This document shows positions 23,846 to 33,088 of a DNA stretch of 64,000 nucleotides, piece after piece. Numbering within the stretch: position 1 is the stretch's first letter; each line of letters begins with the position of its first letter. The translations under genes and the position numbers were made by a program. Source of the stretch: Schizochytrium sp. TIO01 (Eukaryota; Sar; Bigyra; Thraustochytrida; Thraustochytriidae); NCBI GenBank assembly GCA_004764695.1, contig SMSO01000014.1:5152845-5216844 (forward strand), written 5' to 3'. The notes beneath the pieces were generated by a model, which saw only the letters and a program-made list of their open reading frames with translations, did not search any database and was not told the DNA's origin.

Positions 23846-25129
23846 TTACTGCATGTTGGCGGTCTCAGCCGGGAGCTGGATGGTAACGCCGTCCATCTCC
23901 TTGGTGACGAAGACCTGGCAGCCAAGGCGGGAAGTCTCGGTGAGACCAAGGGCAAGATCGAGCATGTCCTCTTCCTCCTCCTCAGGCTGAGGAAGCGCAT
24001 CGTAGAGCTCCTGGTCGAGGATGCAGCTGTGGTACGTAATTCACAAAACATGGTCATATGTAACAAAGTTAGTATACGCGTTCCTGCTAGTTCTAGCTGT
24101 GCATGTGGGTATCAATCGCTCTTTGCACGTGTGCAAAATCCCCAAAACAATGAAAAGAAAGTTTTTTTCATTCGAAAAGGTGGTCACTTACTGGCAGGTC
24201 TGCAGATACAACGAAATGAATTTGTACAGACGATAAGCAGAAAAAGGCAAGCAGCAGCCATGATATATTAGAGGAGTAGCGTCGTAAACAAATAAGTGTA
24301 TGACAGGTTAGTTAAAGGGCAATAAACCTTTAAAAATATGGAGCAAATTACCTAAAGGTAGATTAGGCTTTATGGTGCAGGGCTTATTGCATAAGTAAAC
24401 TTACGGAGCAGGCCATCTCACCACCACAGGCACCCTCCATCTCAATGTCGTTGGCGTGTGCGACCTCGAGGATGCTGTCACCGACCTCTATGTAGTCCAA
24501 TCACAAGAGCGTTACCGCCAAACAAATGTCTTGGTTAGTCATTCTGTTTCCTTCATCGAAATTCTGTTTAGGCCTGGTTCTATCGACCTAGCTGCACCTT
24601 TTCTTCTTCAAGAGCACGACGAATTTTCAATCTGATTGTTTTGCTCTGGGTGCCCTGGGCCAGGTCTAATCCTGGTCTCAGACTGCCTGGAGCAAAGAAA
24701 ACATTGAAAATTGCTGAAGGGCAACACGGGACCAAAATCAATCAGATTCAAGAGCGTAGATGGCAAAGAGAACTGGTAGATAGATTTTGGTGAACCCCAT
24801 CGCAATGTCATGTAATGCCTTGAACAGCAGTAGAGCAGACAAGAGCACATTGCAGAAGGCTCCCAAATTCGGCCAATTCACTCGCAAAATTCTGTCAGCT
24901 GCGGTGGCAATTTCCAGTTGAACGTACCTGCGTCGACGGTCTCAGTGTCTCCATCGGCGTCGCGGAAGATGATCTTGACGGTGGCAAATCCGCGGGAGCT
25001 CATCATAAGCTGCTGCTGGACGGGTGCCAGGGAGCGGCCCATGACGAGGGATTGCTGGGGCGCAGCGCGAGCGAGGGCGCCGGAGCGGAGGGCCTGGCGG
25101 CCAGCAGAGCGGAGGACAGAGCCGAGCAT
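23846..25129 (-). CDS. mitochondrial [2Fe-2S] ferredoxin (adrenodoxin/Yah1 type), four exons
   Basis: Electron carrier of the mitochondrial matrix used in Fe-S cluster assembly and in heme or sterol-type monooxygenase reactions. Exons on the minus strand: 25129-24928, 24487-24405, 24199-24192, 24026-23846 (202+83+8+181 nt = 157 codons plus TAA). All introns are GT-AG: 440, 205 and 165 nt, with donors GTACGT, GTAAGT and GTAAGT. Residues 1-46 are an Arg/Ala-rich targeting sequence (MLGSVLRSAGRQAL). The core starts FATVKIIFRDADG. Cluster ligands are Cys88, Cys94, Cys97 and Cys134, spaced 6, 3 and 37, exactly as in vertebrate adrenodoxin (46, 52, 55, 92). Other family marks are DMLDLALGLTETSRLGCQ, close to Yah1. 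Without the 8-nt exon the frame is lost and Cys97 is missing. Its 5' end faces the 25-32 kb repeat gap. Confidence 0.94.
24192..24199 (-). other. 8-nt microexon of the ferredoxin gene
   Basis: On the minus strand the sequence reads ATCTGCAG, then ACCTGCCA, then GTAAGTGACC: a perfect acceptor, eight bases, and a perfect donor. Joined to the flanking exons it gives Ser-Thr-Cys-His-Cys-Ile-Leu, restoring the CSTCH motif and the reading frame. A pyrimidine-rich stretch (CTTGCCTTTTTCTGC) lies about 40 bases upstream. Confidence 0.88.
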
Positions 25130-26231
25130 TGTGGAGATGAAGCGTGAAGAAGAGCGAAAGACTAAAGTCGTGAGCTTTGCTTGCTTGCGGCTGCTGCTGC
25201 CTCCAAAGCGAATGAATGTCCTCGAAGAAGAGATGCGTGTTTGCTTTCCGCTATTCAATCAAACATTCAATCTCTCTATCATTCCATCACCAAACTAAAC
25301 TAAACACTAAAGAAAAGAATTTAACTAAATGAATTCGCTTTCACTAACTACGTGCTACTTCTACCCCAATCCTAGTGTTACTACCATCTGCGATTCTTTT
25401 CTTTCTCTCTTTTTAAAACTTTGTCACTACTCAGTGAAGCTACTAGTCGCATAGCTAGTCAAATAGCTACCAACTCTTCTTCGCTTTGCTTTGCTTTGCT
25501 TTTCTTTTCTTTTTCATAGTTCTTTTTCCCAGCACTGCTTTTCTTTTCTTTTCTTTTCCTCTTTTCTTCGCTTTTCTTTGCTTTTCTCCAAGCCCAGAGC
25601 ACTCGCAGATGGACAGACGGAGACAGGCAAACAAAGACCTCTGCAAAGCCGAGCAGATGCGCGAACCTCCCTCCTGAGAGAGCGCCTCTCTCTGCCTCTC
25701 TGCAATCGACAGCAGAAGTATCTCGCTACGCAGGTGAAGGAGGAGGAGGAGGAGGGTTGGCTTTTCTTTTCTTTTCTTTCCTTTCCTTTTCTTTTCTTTC
25801 TTTCTCGAGTTGTCTTTTCCTGTTGGCTTTCTTTCTCTTTCTTCTTCCCCTCTTTTAAACAATCCTTCATACCGCGCTAGCGGAGCTGCTAGCGGAGCCC
25901 GTTTTATTGTTTTCAGTAGCAAAGGCGCGCTAGCCCCCCCACCACACAGGAACAACCTTTTTCTTTCATTTTCATTTCAATATGGCACCATATTCGATGT
26001 ATCTCATCAGAATATCAGTGAACAGGTGAAAGCGGAAGAACAGTGGGAAGAATAGGGATGAATGAATGAGTGAAAGAAACAAACAAACAAACAAACAAAG
26101 AAGGAAAGAACGCATCATTCATTGAACACGAAGATGCTCTTGTTTGTTTAGTTTACCTTTGTCAGTGGCGAATGTAACAAACTGATGAGACGATCTACGA
26201 CCAACAGGTGCAGATCCGAGCTTTGGGAGGC
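25130..26231. other. intergenic, upstream of ferredoxin; pyrimidine tracts
   Basis: Holds the ferredoxin 5' region. TTTGC/TTTTC tracts occur at about 25482-25560 and 25758-25805, and AAAC tetramers at about 26078-26100. Open frames of up to 162 codons follow these tracts (Lys/Arg/Glu- or Phe/Ser-rich) and are artefacts. Confidence 0.5.
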
Positions 26232-26290
26232 AAATCAATCAATCAATCGATCAATCGATCAATCAGTCAATCAATCAATCAATCAATCAG
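26232..26290. repeat. (AATC)n microsatellite
   Basis: Interrupted AATC tandem array with GATC and CAGTC variant units. Confidence 0.9.
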
Positions 26291-26643
26291 CATCGAAGCG
26301 GAGAAAAGGCGACAGCGATTGATAGACGACACTGAGAGGAGCAGCAACAAAAAGAGAACGAGAGAAAACCTGACTGCTATCGATACCCTTATGAGGCGCA
26401 TAGGCCTTCTGCACTCCATGTTCCTGCAATTCGAAGCGGCGGCGAAGGTGATACTAAGAAGAGTATGCGCTACGTCGCATTAGGAGGTCATAGAGCGCCG
26501 GTAGTGCCCACATAAAGTGAGTTTAAGGTAGCCGCGCCTACCCGTGCTTAGTAGTTTGTGATGTTGACTTTTCAGAGAAAAGAAAGAAAAGAAGCGCAGG
26601 AAACTAACTGCCTTTCTCTCGTCTTTCATGCTTTGAACAATGT

Positions 26644-26685
26644 CTTCACTCACTCACTCACTCACTCACTCACTCACTCACTCAG
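26644..26685. repeat. (CACT)n microsatellite
   Basis: About ten perfect CACT units. Confidence 0.93.
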
Positions 26686-26865
26686 CACTGCGCTAATCCC
26701 TCGAAAAGAATCGCCCACTGTTGCACGAGGCAAGTAAACCTCAGTCCATCAGAGGCCTCTCGCACCTCTCACGATACCCTATGGTGCGAAACGGCACGAT
26801 GCCAAGGATTTGACGCACATTGATTGCTGCTGCTTTTCTTTCAGGGTCAGCCATTATGCCACAGA

Positions 26866-26871
26866 TAGATG

Positions 26872-26952
<81 letters not shown>
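26866..26952. repeat. (GATA)n microsatellite, about 21 units
   Basis: Near-perfect GATA array of about 87 bases, starting with one GGATA variant. Confidence 0.96.
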
Positions 26953-27633
26953 GCTACTACCGTCTACCTACCTATTCGAGCGCTGCTCTCTCTCTCTTTG
27001 TCTCTTGCGCAATCTTTCTCTCAAGAGAGAACATCGCTTTTCTTTCAAGCTGGAGCGCTAGGGCCGAGTAGCTGGCCCCTAGCAGCAGGCAGAGGGCGGG
27101 CTCCTTCGTTAGTTCAAGCGCTCGCTTCGTCTCCTTTTCTTTCCTTTTCTTTGCTTTCTCCTGCTGCTTGCGCCTTTTGCTCTCTTCTGTTGGGGAGAAA
27201 AAGAAAACTTTTTCCAAACAAAAAACTGCACCAAAACCCGCGCGTTGACAGCACAAGGCGCAGCACCAGCGAGCGAGTGTGCGGTTGCGGCGTAGAGGGA
27301 AAGAAAGAGGTCGGCGCGGCAAAAAAAACAATTAAAAACTAAGAAGAATAGTAAGACTCCTCTTCTTCGCAGCGAGCGGCGGAGGCTGCCTGCTTGACTG
27401 CCTGATGGCCTGCTTGACTGACGGCTTGACTGCCTTCCTGGCAGCGAGCGAGCAGCTTCAACCTGTTTCTCAGAGGGCTGTAAGCCAAGCAACTCGCCAG
27501 GGACTGCGACGCAATGTAATGCAAAAAATGCGGTGAACGCGTGCGCTAGTGTTAAGGGTAGATAGCGGGGGCGTAGCGGTGCCAAGGTAGTACAGCTCAG
27601 AGTCGTCAGAAGATAAAAGTGGTTTTCTTCTTT

Positions 27634-27816
27634 CTTGCACTTTGCTTTACTTTGCTTTGCTTTGCTTTACTTTGCTTTGCTTTGCTTTACTTTGCTTTGC
27701 TTTACTTTACTTTGTTTAACTTTGCTTTACTTTGCTTTGCTTTGCTTTACTTTGCTTTGCTTTGCTTTGCTTTGCTTTGCTTTACTTTGTTTTGCTTTAC
27801 TTTGCTTCACTTTGTC
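27634..27816. repeat. (TTTGC/TTTAC)n pentanucleotide array, about 180 bp
   Basis: A mosaic of two unit types, CTTTG and CTTTA, with a few TTTGT or TTTCA variants. The TTTAC units are interspersed in a semi-regular pattern (every two to four units), suggesting a higher-order unit of 10-20 bp copied in blocks. All long frames over it are repeat artefacts. Confidence 0.95.
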
Positions 27817-30512
27817 ACTGCATAATGAGGGGAGCAGCTTTGGGGTCCGCCACACATCACACATGCATAGCACATACATCATGTGCGATGATGAGGCCTG
27901 CAAGCTTCTAGCTGGTCTCAGGCTGTGTCTGATGAACTCCAAGTACGCTGGGCTGCATTGCACTGAAAAAGAAATGCCCCACTCGTGACAATGCCAGTGC
28001 CCTCCTCGTGGCTGCCAACATGTGTGCCTACTAATTTGGTTTTTCTTCGATCGAAGGCGGCGTCTTCTACTAGTTCCTGCTGCGCTGAGATCGTGCTCGC
28101 GTTGCGATGATCACGACGAGGCTTGCTTTGTGAGGATTAATTAATCAGGCACACTTGATATGCTGTTAATCAATGAGGATGGTGAGAAAAGTGAGCTCGA
28201 TCTTTGTACGGCACGGACTCCTCCAGTGAACAAAGAGAGTGCGCGGGAGTGCTAAATAGTAAGTGGGGTAGCGCACAGACTTCCCGTGCTCGCTTCTCGA
28301 CCTTCTCGTGGGACGTGCTGCGCAGCGATTGAATGTTTTTTTTCTAGTTAAGATGGATAAGTTAACGCTCTTTTCTACTGCAGCATGCATTACTGTAAGT
28401 GATCATTGCAGAACTCTTTCAATTGCGGGGGAATTAGCGAGTGAGTGAAGTTGTTACTGGGTAATTGATGTGATGTGACTTTCAATGCAATTGGCTTCGC
28501 TCGTCACAAGGAGACCGACTCATGGTCGGTCACCTTTGGACTGCAAATGATGGAGTCGCGGGCAAGGAAGCTAACTGTCTCGAATATGGTGCATCATTAA
28601 TTAATGTCTGTCTTTACATACAGCATCATCAAAGGCGTGATGTGGCGACTTAACTCGACTCCGCTCGGTTGGCAAGGACTACCACGACTCGTGATAAATC
28701 TACTCGGCCTGGTGAGTGATTCCCACGGCATCGTGGACACAGGCATTGACTCGGGGTTCTTTCCTTGGCCCTGACCCCTCAAGGATCGAGGTTTAGCAGG
28801 CGACTTCTGTAAAAGACTACAGTACAGACTATAGTTCGATTACAGAGAAGCATAGAGAACGGTGTAGATGACGCCTCGAATAGGAGCAGGCTGGCAATCT
28901 ATCGTGGCGCTAGTAAAAGACTCGCTGAGGCCAGTAGGGTAGCACTAGATGGCTTAGAGCTGTGAAGTCTGCTCATCATGAAACTTTGGGTACTACGCAG
29001 CACCACGAAGGAAAAGTCTGATTGTTCTCAAGTGCCAAGAACCAGGTATTCATTCCCTAGCGCAGCTTCCAAGTTTTTCAAACAAGTGGGCAGGCAGCAC
29101 GCACCGAACACCATTCCGAGCGACGGTGAATCGATTCATCACTTCACTTCATTCGTGTGTCAGCTTGCGGGTTTTCATCCTTCCTTCGCTCACCAAAGGT
29201 GCCGATTGGCATAACATCTTAGTCCGAGCCCTTCGGTCTGCCTGCATTGCTAGCCGCATTGTCAAGATTACGAGGCGCGAGCCATGGTCATGAACACGGA
29301 AGTGTTGAACTGCAGCGAGATCTAATGTGGTAGCCACCGGGTTCCTTTTCTGCGATTTCTGCACATCGTTCTTTACAATCGCCACCATTGAATAGTTGTA
29401 GTACTACTAGTAGTAATAGCATTAGTAGTAATACTAATATGAATAGTACAAATTGTCTGCGAATTCTCGCTGGATCTTCGTACTACGACCACCACACTCT
29501 CAGGTCGAAAGGGAACGAAAGGCGATTTATTTGGTTCTGGCTTTGCCGCACAGGTCGGAACCCAGTCACTTCAAGCTGAAGTTCGACCTTTAAAGTTACC
29601 ATTAGGACTATGTATCCTTGATCGTTTGGCATTATATCTATCAATTTACTTTTCTTTTTTTTTTTAACTCGTCTCTGCTAGGTAAGCATAGTAGATGGGC
29701 AGCTCAAGCGCCGCTGTTGGGCTAAAATGGGTTAACATCACAATAATTGTGCTGCGAACGTGTGATGATATAATTGCATGAACTCTGTCTGATATCGACG
29801 CAGAAAACTCACGCAGAGATCACATTGTATCCCAAATTCCCCGATTTCAATGTGCAAATCTGTGAGCTTCTAACGAGAGGGAGGAGATCTTGCTCCGCGT
29901 AGTCGATTCCTTGGAGGGGACAGAGATCGCGCTAGTTTGCTTTCTTTTGGGTGGGTCATATTGGGTCACTCACTGTTGCTTTCTCTCTATCAACAAGGCA
30001 CGTACACTTTAGAATCGCTGCATCCGGCACTCCAGGGAGCCTCTAAAATCTTTCTGCAAAGCTGGAGAGATCTCGCCTCCTTGCAGCCAGAGCTACCCAC
30101 GTACCTTGGCACCTCCCTCGCTCCTAAGTTCGAACCTTGGTCGCGGTGGAAACCAGCGCCACGCGCCCTCTGATCCCACGACATGACGGACGACCCAGGC
30201 AGCAGCTCCACATCTTCTGTCCTGTCCTGCGGCAAATTCGCTTTCGTTCGCGAGCGTCCAGCTGCTCAATCTGTAGGCCGATTGCCTGTTGATCTCCGAG
30301 CGCAAACATCGCTGCGTCTCGAGCGATGATCACGATGATGACGGAAACAGGCATCACAACAGCAAGTGCAAGAAGCTTGCTGCCAGAGACACAGCCGTAC
30401 ATCCACGGCGCCTTCACCTCGTCGCCGTCTTCCTCCCGGGTACTGCTTCTGCTTTGGTATCAATGAGGGAATGCATGAACGGGATAGACGAACAAGCTAG
30501 CAAGCAAACAAA
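27817..30512. other. intergenic, no gene seen
   Basis: Mostly unique sequence. At about 29400-29450 there is an AGTAGT/ATAGT trinucleotide-like stretch. No frame above 100 codons, no RNA gene or mobile element recognised. Confidence 0.45.
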
Positions 30513-30548
30513 CGAACCCACGAACCAACGAACCAACGAACCAACGAA
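30513..30548. repeat. (GAACCAAC)n octanucleotide repeat
   Basis: About four units of an 8-bp repeat, preceded by CAAG/CAAA tetramers. Confidence 0.85.
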
Positions 30549-30621
30549 CAGCGGCGAGAGCCCAAGCGCCAGCTCTGCACGGGATCCGGCGTCGCCCGCG
30601 TTCTCAAGACAGCGGCAGCTT

Positions 30622-30642
30622 GAAAGAAAGAAAGAAAGAAAA

Positions 30643-30717
<75 letters not shown>
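30622..30717. repeat. (AAAG)n microsatellite, about 24 units
   Basis: Nearly perfect AAAG array of about 96 bases with one early AAAAAAG interruption. Purine-only strand. Confidence 0.97.
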
Positions 30718-31162
30718 CACTCTCATCAGTGAGTTTTTAAAAAGATAGTTAACAATTACTTACTTCCGCTTGAGAGCCCTTCCACTAACAACTAGGAACT
30801 AGGTATCATCTATCTATCTAAGTATCAATTACGGATCTATGGAGAGAATACAGATGAATGGGAGTTTCTTTGCGGCTTCAAGAAGAGTATGAGGTTTGAG
30901 AGAACGAGCAGCGATAAGTGTTCTTTCTCATCAGAATGCCATTTGTTTAGTTTTTTGTTTTGTTTTGTTTTCCTTGTTTTGGCCCCCTTTCTACCTTTGT
31001 CTCTCTCCACAACTTGTTTAATTTGAAATTTTAAAAAAAATGATAACTATAAATCAATGAAGAACTAAAATAATGTTTTATCCCTGAAAAGAATAATAAT
31101 AATAATGAATACACCTTCACAGACCCTCTATAACTCCAATGAGCTGTCTCCCCAAAACTACA
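30718..31162. other. intergenic, AT-rich
   Basis: AT-rich with a GTTTT tract (about 30955-30972) and an AATAAT run near 31091-31105. Nothing else seen. Confidence 0.45.
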
Positions 31163-31214
31163 CTCATTCATTCATTCATTCATTCATTCATTCATTCATT
31201 CATTCATTCATTCA
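31163..31214. repeat. (ATTC)n microsatellite
   Basis: About twelve perfect ATTC units. The same tetramer array occurs at 41098-41131. Confidence 0.95.
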
Positions 31215-31462
31215 TCTATGAATTACTTTTAACCACCTATAAAATGAACAAACAAATAAATCAACATACGCACTACAATAGGCCCAGTGAGTTACCCTGT
31301 CACAAACCAGAGCTGATCTTTGCGCTCAGACCGGGAAGCTCCCTGAAGTCGCAGCGGCTTTCCAGACCTGCTCGTACCGTGCCTCCTGCGCCGCCCTTGA
31401 GCTGGCGCAAGCACAAGCAAGACCAGCGCCACCGCCACTTCTTCATCATCAATGCAAGCAAC

Positions 31463-31496
31463 GCAATGCAATGCAATGCAATGCAATGCAATGCAA
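31463..31496. repeat. (GCAAT)n pentanucleotide microsatellite
   Basis: About six units; complement of the CATTG array at 5595 and of the large degenerate array at 40516. Confidence 0.92.
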
Positions 31497-31709
31497 CTTC
31501 AAGCTGTCTCTAAGAGTCTCGCGGCCCGCAGGACATCCGTCCCCTCCTAGGGTTTTCCGTGGTGGTCCCTATCAAAACCTCCCGCGCTACGACCGGACTA
31601 GGCATGGTAAGACTGGCGGGAAAGGAGCGCGCCGTCTCCTCCTAAGCGACTTCGAAAGCTGACTTGTGGCAGGCTCCTTTCTTTCTTGCTTTCTTTCTGC
31701 CTGCACAGT

Positions 31710-31803
31710 AGAGTATAGGCCGCGCACAGAAGAGTATAGGCCGCGCACAGTAGAGAATGGGGCGGCGCAAGTGGGCTATGGCTGCTACAGTAGAGAATGG
31801 GGC
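31710..31803. promoter_or_regulatory. short direct repeats in the presumed SelK promoter
   Basis: A 20-bp unit, AGAGTATAGGCCGCGCACAG, occurs at 31710-31729 and again at 31731-31750. Just downstream CAGTAGAGAATGGGG occurs at 31749-31763 and 31789-31803. They lie 150-250 bases before the SelK ATG in GC-rich DNA. Repeated boxes at this distance could be factor sites or core promoter parts; this is inference, since no known factor motif is recognised. Confidence 0.4.
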
Positions 31804-31955
31804 CGTCTGGAAGTTTGGGAAGGACGCCGCCGTCTCTCTTCCGGGGGCGACTTCAGGCGGAGGCAGGCCGGCTCGGAGAAGAAAGCGAGCGCGGACCCAG
31901 AGCTCGCGCGCGCGCGGGGTCTGGAGCTGCGTGGGCGGTGCGCGGGGAGGCCGCG

Positions 31956-33088
31956 ATGGCCTACATAGGCAGTGGAGGTGAGTTTGGGCTGCAGGGAAGA
32001 CCCCGCGGCGGAACAGAGAGACGCGTCAGGCCCGGCATCGGCGGCATGTAGACGGAACGGACATGCGCTCTCCTTCTGTGTCCTCTCTTCTCTTCGTTTC
32101 TCCATATCCAACTACCTTTCTTTGTATCTTTCTTTCTGCGCTCTGCTCTGCTCTGCTCTGCTCTGCTCTACTCTGCTCTACGCGTGCGAACGTGGAGCAC
32201 CATCCTCTTCACACCCGGCCTTGCCGCAACGCAGGCGTTGTAGAGCGGAAACCTCTCAGACCTAAGAGCGAAGAGAAGCGGAGCGAAGGTGGAATATGTA
32301 AAGGACAATAAGGCGGTAGAAGTACTTTATATGTTGTAATGAACGAAAGGATATTGTTCAGGGAAGAAGAGGAAGGACTTAGAGGGAAGCGTGCATGCGC
32401 ATGCACGCCGGGTGCAACGATGGTTAGGTTGATTGCCTCTGCGGCGCGCGGCTAGTAAGAAGTACCGGCGTCGGGTTGGCACAGGAAGACTCTTTAGAGG
32501 TAGATTGGTTATGTTGGCTGGCAAAATGAGGGAGAAAAGCAAATGTCTAACATTTTTTATCATAATGTGTACAATTTTGTTCGTGATCATGCCTGCGATG
32601 GGTTCGATGGATAATTGGTATCATATTTATTTGTACGAGATGATATAGGCCAGGTCCAGGCCCGACCAGGAATCATCCAGCGCATTATTAATGCGTTTTG
32701 GGCTTTCCTCAATGTAATCGTGCTTTTCTTCCGCACGATATTCTCGAGTCCTGAAGAACTCGAGGCAGAACGCCGTCGTCGTGGACAGCGCCCAGTACTT
32801 CGCTACACCGGCGGCGGTGGTGGTGGCGGCGGTGGCGGTGGCGGCGGCGGTGGCGGTGGCGGCGGTGGTGGTAATGGCCCTTACCGTCGACCAAATCAAG
32901 GCCCTTCTGGAGCCAACATTCGTGGTATGAACGATCTCAACAGAGCCGGAAGAGTTGGAGGTCTACCCGTAAGTATGGTTCAAAATCTGACATGTGCTAA
33001 ATGTACAAAACGAATACTAACCTTACCTTGGCTCTCATGTTCCTGCATCTCCAAATTACAGTGTGGAGGTGGTGGGTGAGGACGCTAA
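31956..33088 (+). CDS. SELENOK: selenoprotein K with in-frame UGA (Sec), three exons
   Basis: Small ER membrane selenoprotein acting in ER-associated degradation and palmitoylation complexes. Exons 31956-31977, 32649-32968 and 33062-33088 (22+320+27 nt = 122 residues plus TAA); introns of 671 and 93 nt with GTGAGT...ATATAG and GTAAGT...TTACAG. The protein starts MAYIGSGGQVQARPG, matching the family start MVYI..GQV. One transmembrane helix follows at about 20-39 (NAFWAFLNVIVLFFRTIF), then a basic stretch, a pure glycine tract (about 62-84) and a Gly/Arg/Pro-rich tail. The last codons are TGT GGA GGT GGT GGG TGA GGA CGC TAA. Read with Sec this ends GGGG-U-GR, the canonical SelK end GG-U-GR. A TTG at 32615 in the exon-2 frame has TAA directly before it, so it is not the start. 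A single clear SECIS element was not found. Converges on the gene at 34872. Confidence 0.92.
33077..33079 (+). other. UGA selenocysteine codon (Sec120 of SelK)
   Basis: In-frame TGA followed by GGA CGC TAA. The Gly-Arg-stop ending after Sec is the hallmark of selenoprotein K. If UGA were the terminator, the two extra family-matching codons would have to be chance. Confidence 0.88.

Noticed and set aside
27619..27988. Leu/Phe/Cys-rich frames that look like membrane proteins
   Set aside because: Translation of the TTTGC array, not a gene.
31163..31214. Tandem arrays as CRISPR
   Set aside because: Units are 4-5 bp without spacers; these are microsatellites in a eukaryotic genome.
32615..33079. 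154-codon frame starting at TTG as the SelK coding region
   Set aside because: TAA precedes the TTG, the frame runs through the intron at 32969, and the spliced model with ATG at 31956 fits the family at both ends.
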